DNA of 64,000 nt from Bacteroides sp. M10 (GCF_014334015.1 NZ_CP060488.1:764501-828500), one strand, 5' to 3'; numbered from the stretch's first letter, positions 44,371 through 54,125 are shown. A program made the numbers and translations. Notes: generated from the sequence alone by a model not told the origin.

Positions 44371-45153
44371 ATGATAAATTCCATGAAAATTCTGATTATA
44401 GAAGACGAAAACCACAGTGCCGAACGCCTGCAACGTTACATCTGTGCACTGCACCCTGATTACGAAATTTCCGGCATCACCAAAAGTATTGTCCAAAGCA
44501 TAGATTTCCTCCAACAGGAACAGCCGGATCTGATATTCTCCGACATCCGCCTACAGGATGGATTAAGTTTTGACATTTTCCGCCAAGTGAAGATAGTCTC
44601 GCCCATCATTTTCACCACTGCCTATGACCAGTATGCTATACAAGCATTTAAATTCAATAGTATCGACTATTTGCTGAAGCCTATCGACTCGGATGAATTG
44701 GAAGCAGCTATACAAAAAGCGATAAAAAGAATATCCCCCTCATCTCCTATTACCACTGCCCCCAACCTGGAACAGCTATTGGAATACCTGGGTGGGGCTA
44801 TTTCCACCCCTCATTATCGGGAAAGATTTCTGGTATCCCGCAGAGACGAATATATCACTATCGAAGTCCAAAACGTCTGTTTCATTCACTCTCAACAGAA
44901 CATAACCCGTCTTTATCTGACGGATGGTACCTCTGCCACCATTCCTTCCACATTGGACCAATTGGAAAAGGAAATGAACCCTGCTTCTTTCTTCCGTGCA
45001 AACCGTCAGCATATGATACAGGTGGGACACATTAAGAAAGTCAGCAACTGGTTCAACTATAAATTAAAGGTAGAAATGAATGGGTATCCGCAGGAGGAAA
45101 TTTTGATAAGCCGGGAGAAAGCTGCCACATTCAAGAAATGGCTGGACAAATAA
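44371..45153 (+). CDS. LytR/AlgR-type response regulator
   Basis: 260 residues. The receiver domain 5-120 has the phospho-acceptor Asp58 (LIFSDIRL), acidic pocket EDE at 11-13, Thr in FTTAYD and Lys in LLKPID. The C-terminal LytTR domain (about 150-258) has FFRANRQHMIQVGHIKKV. A second ATG (44383) is possible. It is encoded with the kinase upstream. LytTR domains bind paired direct repeats; a likely target is the kinase/RND intergenic region. Confidence 0.92.
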   Translation: MINSMKILIIEDENHSAERLQRYICALHPDYEISGITKSIVQSIDFLQQEQPDLIFSDIRLQDGLSFDIFRQVKIVSPIIFTTAYDQYAIQAFKFNSIDYLLKPIDSDELEAAIQKAIKRISPSSPITTAPNLEQLLEYLGGAISTPHYRERFLVSRRDEYITIEVQNVCFIHSQQNITRLYLTDGTSATIPSTLDQLEKEMNPASFFRANRQHMIQVGHIKKVSNWFNYKLKVEMNGYPQEEILISREKAATFKKWLDK

Positions 45154-45316
45154 CGACTGACTAGCTCTATAATCAATGATTTGCTGGGGTGTCATACCCA
45201 AGCTCAGGACACCCTGCAAACACTGGCAGTACATAGTACAACAACACGCTACACAACTACAACCTATAAAAGTAATAATCCGGAATTATTCTATTAATGA
45301 AAAGTCCGAAAGACCA

Positions 45317-46009
45317 CTAATCATAGTAATAAAATACCGGTACTTTTTTCTTTAATGCGGGGATGTATATTTCATCCTGCTTTATCAGATCATCCACGAA
45401 AGTAATATCAAAACCCGTTACTTTATTCTTGTATTTACCATCAGTCGCCAGAAATACAGAAAAAGAATTCCGGGTTACTCCGCGAGTCACCGCCACATGA
45501 AGAGTTTCTACTTTTGTATCGGCTTCGTTATAGATATATTTCTTGCTTGTGGGATATTCATCTATCTGAGACGGTTCTTTATAAATCCTTTCTACATCTT
45601 CCAATGTTGATTTTCCACTTTCAATATTTCCGGGCAGTGCAAAACTTATAAATTCCTTATCCTCATACGCAATATCCGATCTCAAGGAAAAAATAATGCT
45701 TTCACGAATCGTCAAGCCCTCCTCTGTGGGATTGATAAAAATAGCATCTATTTTTTGCCCTTTCTGATTGACAAGAGTGACTTCCATATACCCGCCCATT
45801 GTGACTTGTTGTATTCCAGCATCTTTATATTCGAGGTTCCAGCCCGCCTTTTCCATGTCTGCAAGAGTACATGGCAAAAAGACTTCATGATTGTCTATCA
45901 TCAACTTGAATGTCTCCACCGATGTCTCCTCGTTTTTCTTCTGGGCGTGGGTACAACTACTAAATCCCCAATATAGCAGGCTCATTATCAAATATATCTT
46001 TAGTTTCAT
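45317..46009 (-). CDS. Hypothetical lipoprotein
   Basis: 230 residues. Lipoprotein signal with lipobox FSSC (Cys19), then a beta-rich domain (LMIDNHEVFLPCTLADMEKAG, GGYMEVTLVNQKGQKIDAIF). No family recognised with certainty. ATG 46009 gives the signal peptide; longer starts read into the neighbour. The preceding 45154-45316 holds an imperfect GGGTGTC/GACACCC pair and no gene. Confidence 0.75.
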   Translation of the reverse strand: MKLKIYLIMSLLYWGFSSCTHAQKKNEETSVETFKLMIDNHEVFLPCTLADMEKAGWNLEYKDAGIQQVTMGGYMEVTLVNQKGQKIDAIFINPTEEGLTIRESIIFSLRSDIAYEDKEFISFALPGNIESGKSTLEDVERIYKEPSQIDEYPTSKKYIYNEADTKVETLHVAVTRGVTRNSFSVFLATDGKYKNKVTGFDITFVDDLIKQDEIYIPALKKKVPVFYYYD

Positions 46010-46073
46010 AATCCTATGTTCTGATGTGTGCTGACAAAGATTTGCCAATGAAATATGTCGTTCAAAATACTTA

Positions 46074-46583
46074 TTATGCACGCTCAGCATATAAATCCAC
46101 ATTTATATACCATTCGCCGTCGTCTTTTACAGTTACATTCTGCCAATGGAATTTACGCTCCTCAATTTTAACGAAAACCCATTTCTTTCTTTTATCGTCC
46201 ATATTCGTAAGAACGATCATATCATCCTGCTTCCTTGCTTCAAGTCGCATAATTTTCCCTGTATAACAGTAGACAATATCCCAAGCATGTGTATCCGGAT
46301 TGTAGATACGAAGTGTTGTTCCGTACTCAGTGAGAAGATGAGGGGTTTCATTTTTTATATCCCGCGAAGGCAAAATAATAACATCTTGTACTGCCATACC
46401 TTCAAGAACTCATGAAAAATGCCATTCTCCTTTAGTAGAACAGGACATGTTGTGGTCAATATAATCGAAATTCCAGCTACCAATCAGTTTCCCGAAATAA
46501 TTAAATTCTTCGGGCAGTTCCACACTCTTGCCATTACTTGTCAACGCATCTACAAATGACAACACAATTTGCTTATTTTCCAT
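46074..46583 (-). pseudogene. Conserved hypothetical gene broken by an in-frame TGA
   Basis: One continuous frame of 169 codons, except that codon 58 is TGA (46412-46410). Before it is STKGEWHFS, after it VLEGMAVQDVIILPSRDIK. Related proteins continue the first part with W-VLEG, so a TGG Trp codon has probably become TGA. Upstream, GKLIGSWNFDYID is a typical start of this small beta-rich family; downstream, WDIVYCYTGKIMRLEARK and WHWQNVT-type strands are intact (FHWQNVTVKDDGEWYI). The rest shows no decay, so the change is recent or a sequencing error. Restarting at the internal ATG (46397) would give 107 residues lacking the N-terminal strands. Confidence 0.8.
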
Positions 46584-46769
46584 ATTAATAATATGAATTG
46601 ATTTTAAAGCTCTACAGAAAAGACATTAGCAAAAAATATACTTTTTCCATGATAGACTGTCTTTATTGTTACTTTCCTCAAAAGTACTTCTGATATAACA
46701 TTCTACCAAACAAAATGACTGTTTTCTTACCGTCATTTTACACATGTGGGGAAACTTAAATAAAACAAA

Positions 46770-46804
46770 AAAGCTAAGTAGTTGATTACTCAATACTTAG
46801 CTTT
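46770..46804 (-). terminator. Terminator after tRNA-Leu
   Basis: AAAGCTAAGTA / TACTTAGCTTT, 11-bp stem with a 13-base loop, 8 bases past the tRNA 3' end. The A run gives a U tail on the minus strand. Confidence 0.85.
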
Positions 46805-46812
46805 CTTTTCTG

Positions 46813-46896
46813 TACCCAGACCCGGGGTCGAACCGGGATGGAAGTGAATCCACTGGTGTTTGAGACCAGCGCGTCTACCGATTCCGCCATCTGGGC
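46813..46896 (-). tRNA. tRNA-Leu (anticodon CAA)
   Basis: 84 bases. Acceptor stem GCCCAGA with TCTGGGT (first pair G-U), discriminator A; CCA is not encoded. The anticodon loop CTCAAAC sits between CTGGT and ACCAG, giving anticodon CAA (reads UUG). A long variable arm, as in Leu tRNAs, and the T-arm GGTTCGACCC are visible. Confidence 0.96.
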
Positions 46897-46922
46897 GCAT
46901 ACTTGATTTCTCAATTGCGGTG

Positions 46923-46952
46923 CAAAGATACGACATTATTTTGAATCCACAA
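46923..46952 (-). promoter_or_regulatory. Promoter of tRNA-Leu
   Basis: Minus strand: TTG (46952-46950), 19 bases, TATCTTTG (46930-46923), 26 bases before the tRNA 5' end. Confidence 0.75.
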
Positions 46953-47060
46953 TAGTTTGGCAAAAAAAAGGAGAAAAAAATAATAAAACATATCTTAAAC
47001 ACTTCTCTATTCAGAGAATAAACCGTACATTAGCAGAAACTTTAAAATAGAGTCACTATC

Positions 47061-48143
47061 ATGACAAACCAGGATAATTATTGCGTGATTATGGGTGGCG
47101 GCATTGGAAGCCGCTTCTGGCCGTTTAGCCGCAAAACATTGCCCAAACAATTCTTAGATTTCTTCGGAACGGGTCGTTCACTTTTACAGCAGACTTTTGA
47201 CCGGTTCCAAAAGGTTATTCCAACAGAAAACATTTTCATCGTTACCAATGCAATGTATGCAGACTTAGTGAAAGAACAATTGCTTGAAGTGAGCGAAAAC
47301 CAAATTCTGCTGGAACCTGCAAGACGAAACACTGCTCCATGTATAGCATGGGCTTCTTACCACATCCGGGCACTGAATCCAAACGCCAATATCGTAGTTG
47401 CACCTTCAGACCATTTAATTTTAAAAGAGGATGAGTTTCTTGCCGCTATCGAAAAAGGACTTGATTTTGTTTCACGCTCTGAAAAACTACTAACATTAGG
47501 TATTAAACCCAATCGTCCGGAAACAGGATATGGATATATACAAATAGATGAACCCGCAGGAGGAAACTTCTACAAAGTAAAAACATTCACTGAAAAACCT
47601 GAATTGGAATTAGCTAAAGTATTCGTAGAAAGCGGAGAATTTTACTGGAATTCCGGCCTGTTTATGTGGAATGTAAACACAATCATCAAAGCAAGTGAAG
47701 ACTTGTTGCCTGAATTAGCTTCCAAACTGGCACCGGGAAAAGATATTTATGCCACCGATAAGGAAAAAGCATTTATTGAAGAAAATTTCCCCGCATGTCC
47801 TAATGTATCCATCGACTTCGGTATTATGGAAAAAGCGGATAACGTGTATGTATCGTTAGGAGATTTTGGCTGGTCTGACCTTGGAACCTGGGGATCACTT
47901 TATGACTTATCGGAAAGAGACCCGGAAGGCAATGTCACTCTGAAATGCCACTCGCTTATTTATAATAGTAAAGATAATATGGTAGTACTTCCCAAAGGAA
48001 AACTGGCCGTAATCGATGGATTGGAAGGATTTCTAATAGCAGAATCCGACAATGTTCTTTTAATCTGCCGCAAAGATGAAGAACATGCCATCCGTAAATA
48101 TGTGAATGACGCCCAAATGCAACTGGGTGACGATTTCATTTAG
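47061..48143 (+). CDS. manC: Mannose-1-phosphate guanylyltransferase
   Basis: 360-residue nucleotidyltransferase that makes GDP-mannose for capsule, O-antigen and fucose synthesis. The N-terminal signature reads VIMGGGIGSRFWPFSRKTLPKQFLD; the sugar-phosphate site is FTEKPELE; active-site blocks FYWNSGLFMWN and GDFGWSDLGTWGSL are intact. It lacks the isomerase domain of bifunctional enzymes, as usual in Bacteroides. Single gene with its own terminator. Confidence 0.95.
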   Translation: MTNQDNYCVIMGGGIGSRFWPFSRKTLPKQFLDFFGTGRSLLQQTFDRFQKVIPTENIFIVTNAMYADLVKEQLLEVSENQILLEPARRNTAPCIAWASYHIRALNPNANIVVAPSDHLILKEDEFLAAIEKGLDFVSRSEKLLTLGIKPNRPETGYGYIQIDEPAGGNFYKVKTFTEKPELELAKVFVESGEFYWNSGLFMWNVNTIIKASEDLLPELASKLAPGKDIYATDKEKAFIEENFPACPNVSIDFGIMEKADNVYVSLGDFGWSDLGTWGSLYDLSERDPEGNVTLKCHSLIYNSKDNMVVLPKGKLAVIDGLEGFLIAESDNVLLICRKDEEHAIRKYVNDAQMQLGDDFI

Positions 48144-48197
48144 CAGCGCAACACTTAGCTGCTATAACAAAAGCCGGATAAGACAATAATATAAATA

Positions 48198-48247
48198 ATG
48201 AACGGTGAACTCTCTGCAAACAATCATGCAGTTCGTTCACCGTTCAT
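48198..48247. terminator. Bidirectional terminator between manC and acyl-CoA synthetase
   Basis: 13-bp arms ATGAACGGTGAAC / GTTCACCGTTCAT with an inner TGCA/TGCA stem. T-rich on the right, A-rich on the left. Confidence 0.85.
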
Positions 48248-48295
48248 CGTTTATTATATCGAAAAACTTTGTGTGTCCTTAAACAATCACAGGCC

Positions 48296-49945
48296 TTAGA
48301 TAATTTCTATTCCCTGCTCTTTACAAAGCTGTAATCCCAGATCCTTCAATCTGAACTTCTGAATCTTTCCACTACCTGTCATCGGGAATTCATTCACAAA
48401 GAAGATATATTTCGGAATCTTATAACGGGATATCTTATTTCTACAAAAATCACGAACATCAGCTTCCTGCATTTTCACACCTTCCTGCAAGATAATAAAT
48501 GCTCCGACTGCCTCACCGTATTTCTTAGAAGGAATACCTGCCACCTGAACATCTTTCACTCCATCAAGTTTATAAAGAAACTCCTCTATTTCGCGCGGAT
48601 AAATATTCTCGCCACCCCGGATTATCATATCCTTGATACGTCCGGTAATTCGGTAATTTCCATCTTCATCCTTGATACCCAAATCACCGGAATGCAAGAA
48701 ATTGTTTTCATCAAGCACTTCTGCTGTTGCTTCCGGATTTTTATAATATCCTTTCATGGTGTTATATCCACGGTTGCACATCTCACCTTGTACGCCAACC
48801 GGACATTCTTCACCAGTTTCCGGGTCGATCACTTTTACTTCCGTAAATTCAAAATCACGTCCTACCGTATTACAACGTACATCAAACGGATCATCAATAC
48901 GAGAAGCTGTCATACCCGGTGCAGTCTCTGTCAGTCCATACACACTGGTCACCTTCATATACATTTTCTCTTCCACCTGCTTCATCAGTTCAACAGGACA
49001 TAGAGAACCTGCCATAATACCTGTACGAAGACAAGACATATCAAAGAGATCAAACATCGGATGATGCAACTCGGCAATAAACATAGTCGGTACTCCATAA
49101 AGAGCCGTGCAACGTTCTTTATGAATGGAAGCCAATACAATCAGCGGATCGAAACGTTCCACCATTACTTGCGTACAACCATGAGTCAGACAGTTCATGG
49201 TGGCCAACACCACTCCGAAACAATGGAATAACGGAACACAGCAGCAAAGTTTATCATCCGCCGTGAACTTCATGTGTTCACCAGTCAGAAATCCATTATT
49301 GGCAATATTATAATGTGTCAGCATTACTCCCTTCGGAAAACCGGTAGTTCCCGATGTATATTGCATATTCACCACATCGTGACAATCCACCTTGCTTTTG
49401 AGTTCTCTCAAACAGTCGTCTTCCACATTATTTCCCAATAACAGAATCTCCGCTGTATTATACATACCACGATGTTTCTCCTGCCCTACATACACTACAT
49501 TTCTCATGTACGGAAAACGTTCACTCTTCAAATGCCCGCGTTCACAGGTTTTCAATTCGGGAAGCATTGTATAGGTCATCTGCACAAAGTCACTGTCCTT
49601 CTCGCCATTCACGATACAAAGCGTATGCATATCCGAGTTCTGGCAAAGATACTCCAACTCCGATTGTTTATAGTTTGTATTTACAGTAACATATACCGCA
49701 CCGATCTTCGCACAAGCATACAACAATGTCAACCAATCGGGAACATTAGCCGCCCAGATACCCACATGGGTACCACGTTCCACACCAATGGCGATAAGCC
49801 CTTTCGCCATATCATCCACACGACGGTTCAACTGACTCCAGGTAAAACGGAGATTGCGGTCGGAATAAACGATATATTCCTTATCGGGAGTCTCTTCAGC
49901 CCAGTGCTCGAGCCACTGCCCCAAAGTACGATCAAATAATTGCAT
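48296..49945 (-). CDS. Acyl-CoA synthetase (AMP-binding family)
   Basis: 549-residue adenylate-forming enzyme that activates a carboxylic acid, probably a fatty acid, through acyl-AMP to acyl-CoA. Core motif [21 protein letters not shown]5 motif [11 protein letters not shown]8 hinge [22 protein letters not shown]10 lysine in [14 protein letters not shown]. All catalytic motifs are intact. It follows the XRE-cupin regulator by 35 bases, so the regulator probably senses or controls its substrate. Chain-length preference cannot be read from sequence. Confidence 0.92.
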   Translation of the reverse strand: MQLFDRTLGQWLEHWAEETPDKEYIVYSDRNLRFTWSQLNRRVDDMAKGLIAIGVERGTHVGIWAANVPDWLTLLYACAKIGAVYVTVNTNYKQSELEYLCQNSDMHTLCIVNGEKDSDFVQMTYTMLPELKTCERGHLKSERFPYMRNVVYVGQEKHRGMYNTAEILLLGNNVEDDCLRELKSKVDCHDVVNMQYTSGTTGFPKGVMLTHYNIANNGFLTGEHMKFTADDKLCCCVPLFHCFGVVLATMNCLTHGCTQVMVERFDPLIVLASIHKERCTALYGVPTMFIAELHHPMFDLFDMSCLRTGIMAGSLCPVELMKQVEEKMYMKVTSVYGLTETAPGMTASRIDDPFDVRCNTVGRDFEFTEVKVIDPETGEECPVGVQGEMCNRGYNTMKGYYKNPEATAEVLDENNFLHSGDLGIKDEDGNYRITGRIKDMIIRGGENIYPREIEEFLYKLDGVKDVQVAGIPSKKYGEAVGAFIILQEGVKMQEADVRDFCRNKISRYKIPKYIFFVNEFPMTGSGKIQKFRLKDLGLQLCKEQGIEII

Positions 49946-49980
49946 GTAATTATACTTAAGTCTTGGTTCCTACTATTTCA

Positions 49981-50556
49981 TTAAATTGGCGTGTAAACTA
50001 CTGCCAGGATTTTTGCAGCCTGCCCCTCGTAAGCATGTACATGATGAGGAACAATGGAATCATAATAAATGCTATCACCCTCTTCCAGCAAATAGGTATT
50101 CTTGCCGTAGCTGATTTCCATGATACCTTCCATAACCATGATAAATTCTTCCCCTTCATGAGAAGAAAGCACGAAGTCGGTATCTTCCGTTGGCATCACA
50201 TCGATAATAAACGGTTCCATGTGACGATCCGCCTTTGACTTGGACAACGAGTGATATTCCATGTGTTTGCGAGAATGAATCGCGTTATTGGAGAAACTAA
50301 TCGCATCTTTGGCTTCTTTCTTACGACAAACCACCGGTCCGACTTCATCCTGATCGTCAAGGAAAGTCCCCAGACGTACTCCCAACACACGCGCAATTTT
50401 AATTAGCGGTGCAAGAGAAGGTATATCAATGTTATTTTCAATACGTTCAACCTGTTCGATAGCCAAACCCGAACGTTGTGCCAACTCTTCTATGCTTATT
50501 GATTTATCTTCGCGGAGGGCTTTAATTTTTTCGCCAACAATCTTACTTGTATCCAT
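49981..50556 (-). CDS. XRE-family regulator with C-terminal cupin
   Basis: 191 residues. Helix-turn-helix 6-62 (ISIEELAQRSGLAIEQVERI, then SLAPLIKIARVLGVRLG) and cupin 110-188 (HEGEEFIMVMEGIMEISYG and EEGDSIYYDSIVPHHVHAY, the two cupin motifs with His and Glu). It belongs to the group of cupin-sensing repressors. First gene of the two-gene unit with the acyl-CoA synthetase. Confidence 0.92.
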   Translation of the reverse strand: MDTSKIVGEKIKALREDKSISIEELAQRSGLAIEQVERIENNIDIPSLAPLIKIARVLGVRLGTFLDDQDEVGPVVCRKKEAKDAISFSNNAIHSRKHMEYHSLSKSKADRHMEPFIIDVMPTEDTDFVLSSHEGEEFIMVMEGIMEISYGKNTYLLEEGDSIYYDSIVPHHVHAYEGQAAKILAVVYTPI

Positions 50557-50606
50557 TTTGAAAGCATTTTAGTTATCAAAGGTGATAAATTATAATAATT
50601 AAGCTG

Positions 50607-50637
50607 CAAAAATAGCAAAATCTTTAGATGAACACAA
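50607..50637 (-). promoter_or_regulatory. Promoter of XRE-cupin/acyl-CoA synthetase operon
   Basis: Minus strand: TTG (50637-50635), 20 bases, TATTTTTG (50614-50607). Downstream, ATCACCTTTGAT (50588-50577) is a dyad suited to autoregulation. Confidence 0.65.
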
Positions 50638-50688
50638 TTATAACCGAAGAAAATACGACTATCAGGAAGAAAAAGAAGAAACTAAAAA

Positions 50689-50716
50689 AGCCGCTCCTCT
50701 ATAATGAGGAACGGCT
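50689..50716 (-). terminator. Terminator of rpsO
   Basis: AGCCGCTCCTC / GAGGAACGGCT stem (one mismatch) with a short loop, and A tracts that give a U tail. It lies 24 bases past the rpsO stop. Confidence 0.8.
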
Positions 50717-50740
50717 CTTAATCTTTTCGCGACAAGTAGA

Positions 50741-51010
50741 TTACTTACGCAAACCGAGCTCTTTAACAATAGCACGATATCTTTCGATATCTCTTGCTTT
50801 CAGGTAATCGAGCAAGCGACGACGCTTACCTACCAACATTGTTAACGCTCTTTCAGTACTATAATCTTTTCTGTTGAGCTTCATGTGCTCAGTCAGGTGA
50901 GAAATACGGTAGGAAAACAAAGCCACCTGGGCCTCAGCTGAGCCGGTATCAGTGTTAGACTTTCCGTACTTTCCGAAGATTTCTTGCTTTTTAGCAGCGT
51001 CTAAATACAT
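50741..51010 (-). CDS. rpsO: 30S ribosomal protein S15
   Basis: 89 residues, exact family length from ATG 51010. Contains GSAEAQVALFSYRISHLTEH and RRRLLDYLKARDIERY, the S15 rRNA-binding helices. An upstream in-frame start adds 15 residues not found in the family. It binds 16S rRNA early in small-subunit assembly. Confidence 0.98.
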   Translation of the reverse strand: MYLDAAKKQEIFGKYGKSNTDTGSAEAQVALFSYRISHLTEHMKLNRKDYSTERALTMLVGKRRRLLDYLKARDIERYRAIVKELGLRK

Positions 51011-51052
51011 AATTCTTAGAATTTTAATTGATAAATTATTCTTTTGAGCGTG

Positions 51053-51083
51053 CAAAGATAGGCATTATCTTTATATCACACAA
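51053..51083 (-). promoter_or_regulatory. Promoter of rpsO
   Basis: Minus strand: TTG (51083-51081), 20 bases, TATCTTTG (51060-51053), 42 bases before the start codon. Confidence 0.75.
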
Positions 51084-51136
51084 CGATTTACAAGAAAAAA
51101 TTGCTATCATTGCATATATTTCTAATCCTATTTTCG

Positions 51137-51144
51137 TACCTTTG
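51137..51144 (+). promoter_or_regulatory. -7 box of typA
   Basis: TACCTTTG, 21 bases before ATG 51166. A TTG at 51110-51112 is 4-5 bases too far for the standard -33. Confidence 0.5.
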
Positions 51145-51165
51145 CAGCCAAATAATAGGTATTAT

Positions 51166-52965
51166 ATGCAAAATATTCGAAACATTGCAATCATTGCCCA
51201 TGTTGACCATGGGAAAACAACGCTGGTTGACAAGATGCTATTGGCCGGAAATTTATTCCGCAGCAACCAAAATAGTGGTGAACTTATCCTGGATAACAAC
51301 GATTTGGAACGTGAACGTGGTATAACGATTCTCTCCAAAAACGTATCCATCAATTACAACGGTACAAAAATTAATATTATTGATACTCCGGGACACAGCG
51401 ACTTCGGTGGTGAGGTAGAACGTGTATTGAATATGGCCGACGGTTGTATTCTGTTGGTAGACGCCTTCGAAGGTCCGATGCCCCAGACTCGGTTCGTACT
51501 GCAAAAAGCGCTGGAAATCGGTTTGAAACCTATCGTGGTAGTTAATAAGGTAGATAAGCCTAACTGCCGTCCGGAAGAAGTTTACGAAATGGTTTTCGAT
51601 TTGATGTTCAGCCTGAACGCAACGGAAGACCAACTGGACTTCCCCGTAATCTATGGTTCCGCCAAAAACAACTGGATGAGCACCGACTGGAAGCAACAGA
51701 CTGACAGTATTACTCCGCTACTGGATTGTATCATCGAAAATATTCCGGCACCTAAACAACTGGAGGGTACGCCCCAGATGTTGATTACTTCTCTGGATTA
51801 TTCTTCTTATACCGGTCGTATCGCCGTAGGTCGCGTACATCGCGGTACATTAAAAGAAGGTATGAATATAACGCTTGCGAAACGCAACGGCGATATGTTC
51901 AAGAGCAAAATCAAAGAACTCCATGTTTTCGAAGGTTTAGGCCGCGTGAAAACAAACGAAGTTTCTTCCGGTGACATCTGCGCACTGGTAGGTATCGACG
52001 GATTCGAGATTGGAGATACAGTTTGTGATTTCGAAAATCCGGAAGCATTGCCGCCAATCGCTATTGATGAGCCGACCATGAGTATGTTGTTTGCGATCAA
52101 CGATTCTCCTTTCTTCGGCAAGGATGGTAAGTTTGTGACTTCACGCCACATCCATGACCGCCTGATGAAAGAACTCGATAAGAACCTGGCTCTCCGTGTA
52201 AGGAAGAGTGAAGAAGACGGTAAATGGATTGTTTCCGGCCGTGGTGTACTCCACCTTTCTGTATTGATCGAAACGATGCGTCGTGAGGGATACGAATTAC
52301 AGGTAGGTCAGCCGCAGGTTATCTTCAAAGAAATCGACGGTGTGAAATGCGAGCCGATTGAAGAGCTGACCATCAATGTTCCGGAAGAATACTCCAGCAA
52401 GATTATTGATATGGTTACCCGTCGTAAAGGCGAGATGGTGAAGATGGAAAACACCGGCGAACGTATCAATCTCGAATTCGATATGCCTTCACGTGGTATC
52501 ATCGGATTGCGTACCAATGTACTGACTGCTTCTGCCGGCGAAGCCATCATGGCACACCGCTTCAAAGAATATCAACCGCACAAAGGAGAAATCGAACGTC
52601 GTACGAACGGTTCTATGATTGCTATGGAAAGTGGAACTGCTTTTGCTTATGCCATCGACAAATTGCAGGATCGCGGTAAGTTCTTTATCTTCCCGCAGGA
52701 TGATGTTTATGCAGGACAAGTAGTAGGTGAGCATTCTCACGACAACGACTTGGTTATCAATGTTACCAAATCGAAGAAGTTGACGAATATGCGTGCTTCC
52801 GGTTCGGATGATAAAGTACGTCTGATTCCACCTATCCAGTTCTCACTTGAAGAAGCACTGGAATATATTAAGGAAGACGAATATGTAGAAGTTACTCCTA
52901 AAGCAATGCGTATGCGTAAAGTGATTTTGGACGAAATCGAACGCAAACGTGCAAACAAGAACTAA
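51166..52965 (+). CDS. typA: Ribosome-associated GTPase TypA/BipA
   Basis: 599-residue translational GTPase. G1 AHVDHGKTT, switch I RERGITI, G3 DTPGHSDFGG, G4 NKVDKP, G5 YGSAK; then EF-G-like domains and the BipA-specific C-terminus (MRASGSDDKVRLIPPIQFSL). ATG 51166 follows the -7 box; the longer frame begins upstream of the promoter element and is rejected. It supports 50S assembly and growth under stress. Confidence 0.97.
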   Translation: MQNIRNIAIIAHVDHGKTTLVDKMLLAGNLFRSNQNSGELILDNNDLERERGITILSKNVSINYNGTKINIIDTPGHSDFGGEVERVLNMADGCILLVDAFEGPMPQTRFVLQKALEIGLKPIVVVNKVDKPNCRPEEVYEMVFDLMFSLNATEDQLDFPVIYGSAKNNWMSTDWKQQTDSITPLLDCIIENIPAPKQLEGTPQMLITSLDYSSYTGRIAVGRVHRGTLKEGMNITLAKRNGDMFKSKIKELHVFEGLGRVKTNEVSSGDICALVGIDGFEIGDTVCDFENPEALPPIAIDEPTMSMLFAINDSPFFGKDGKFVTSRHIHDRLMKELDKNLALRVRKSEEDGKWIVSGRGVLHLSVLIETMRREGYELQVGQPQVIFKEIDGVKCEPIEELTINVPEEYSSKIIDMVTRRKGEMVKMENTGERINLEFDMPSRGIIGLRTNVLTASAGEAIMAHRFKEYQPHKGEIERRTNGSMIAMESGTAFAYAIDKLQDRGKFFIFPQDDVYAGQVVGEHSHDNDLVINVTKSKKLTNMRASGSDDKVRLIPPIQFSLEEALEYIKEDEYVEVTPKAMRMRKVILDEIERKRANKN

Positions 52966-52985
52966 CCATTCTTTCATAATATTAT

Positions 52986-53032
52986 AAAAGAGAATCCCGG
53001 TAAAACGCAATGTTTAACCGGGGTTCTCTTTT
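52986..53032. terminator. Terminator between typA and chromate transporter
   Basis: 16-bp stem (AAAAGAGAATCCCGGT with ACCGGGGTTCTCTTTT, one G-U pair) with a T run. Serves typA and possibly the convergent genes. Confidence 0.88.
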
Positions 53033-53046
53033 TCCTATAAATATTA

Positions 53047-53571
53047 CTAATACAGCAGCAATCCTACCACGCCCGCCAGACAAATCAACAGAATAGGATG
53101 AAGATTCCATTTCCATGTAACCAAAAAGGCGGCTGCGAAAATACCGATACTTTTATAGTCTATAAAATTCTCTCTATTCATCATAAGCAATGCAGCCGAA
53201 GCAATCAGGGCGACCGACATAGGAAGCAGTCCGGACATAGCCGCTTTAATATACTTATTATCCTTACACTTCGCAAAGAAATAAGAAATGAGCAACACCA
53301 AAATAAAAGAAGGCAAACAAACGGCTACAGTGGCCAACACAGCTCCCCAAACACTTTGTGTTACCGCATAACCTACGTAAGTAGCACTATTTATACCAAT
53401 CGGTCCCGGAGTCATCTGCGAAATTGCGACCACATCCGTAAACTGTTGAGGAGTCAGCCAATGATGGAGATCCACTATTTCATGTTGAATCAGGGAAAGC
53501 ATCGCATATCCACCCCCAAAACCGAACATACCTATTTTAAGATACACCCAAAGTAATTGCCAATATATCAT
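53047..53571 (-). CDS. Chromate transporter, second half-size subunit
   Basis: 174 residues, one CHR domain: YLKIGMFGFGGGYAMLSLIQHEIV at the start, AISQMTPGPIGINSATYVGY, and about five hydrophobic segments. Half-size CHR proteins work in pairs. It overlaps the first subunit by 4 bases (ATGA). Real substrates in anaerobes are unclear; sulfate/chromate exchange is the named family function. Confidence 0.9.
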   Translation of the reverse strand: MIYWQLLWVYLKIGMFGFGGGYAMLSLIQHEIVDLHHWLTPQQFTDVVAISQMTPGPIGINSATYVGYAVTQSVWGAVLATVAVCLPSFILVLLISYFFAKCKDNKYIKAAMSGLLPMSVALIASAALLMMNRENFIDYKSIGIFAAAFLVTWKWNLHPILLICLAGVVGLLLY

Positions 53572-54125
53572 ACCTGTTTATTCGCTATTTTTTCTTTCAA
53601 CCATAATGTATATACCAATCCCCCTATAATTCCGGCCAACACAATATAAATAGGTGATAAGCCGAACTGCCAGATCAACACGGTGGCTATGGCAGGAGCA
53701 ACCAATTGCAAATACTTCAGTTTCAAAGCTCTAACAGCAGAAATGCAAGGAAACAGAATCAATGCTACCACGGCAGGACGTATTCCATTAAAGATACGAA
53801 TCATCACTTCATTATCCTGAAACTGTGCAAAAAACATGGCTATCAGCATCATGATAACGAAAGAGGGAAGAATCGTAGCCAATGCACACACCAGGCTACC
53901 ACCCACCTTATGCAACTTATACCCTACGAAAATGGAAATATTCACCGCAAACACACCCGGAAGCGACTGCGTCAAAGCAAACATCTCCATAAATTCTTCC
54001 TTATTCATCCATTGCTTGTTAACAATCTCCCGTTCAATCAACGGAATCATGGCATAACCGCCACCAATAGTAAACATCCCAATCTTCGCAAATGTCACGA
54101 ATAATTTTAAATACTCCAGTACCAT
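53568..54125 (-). CDS. Chromate transporter, first half-size subunit
   Basis: 185 residues, one CHR domain: FAKIGMFTIGGGYAMIPLIE, ALTQSLPGVFAVNISIFVGY. The motif PGV replaces the PGP of its partner, a usual difference between paired halves. Starts 31 bases after the GH95 stop; probably its own unit or the end of the GH95 transcript. Confidence 0.9.
   Translation of the reverse strand: MVLEYLKLFVTFAKIGMFTIGGGYAMIPLIEREIVNKQWMNKEEFMEMFALTQSLPGVFAVNISIFVGYKLHKVGGSLVCALATILPSFVIMMLIAMFFAQFQDNEVMIRIFNGIRPAVVALILFPCISAVRALKLKYLQLVAPAIATVLIWQFGLSPIYIVLAGIIGGLVYTLWLKEKIANKQV

Noticed and set aside
45187..45214. GGGTGTC/GACACCC pair as a further 22-bp array
   Set aside because: Only two half-motifs, 21 bp apart and inverted; too weak to call an array.
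46790..47002. 70-codon minus-strand frame
   Set aside because: Covers tRNA-Leu and its promoter; a translation of tRNA sequence.
51028..51165. Longer N-terminus of TypA
   Set aside because: Starts upstream of the -7 box and before the conserved start MQNIRNIAIIAHVDHGKTT.
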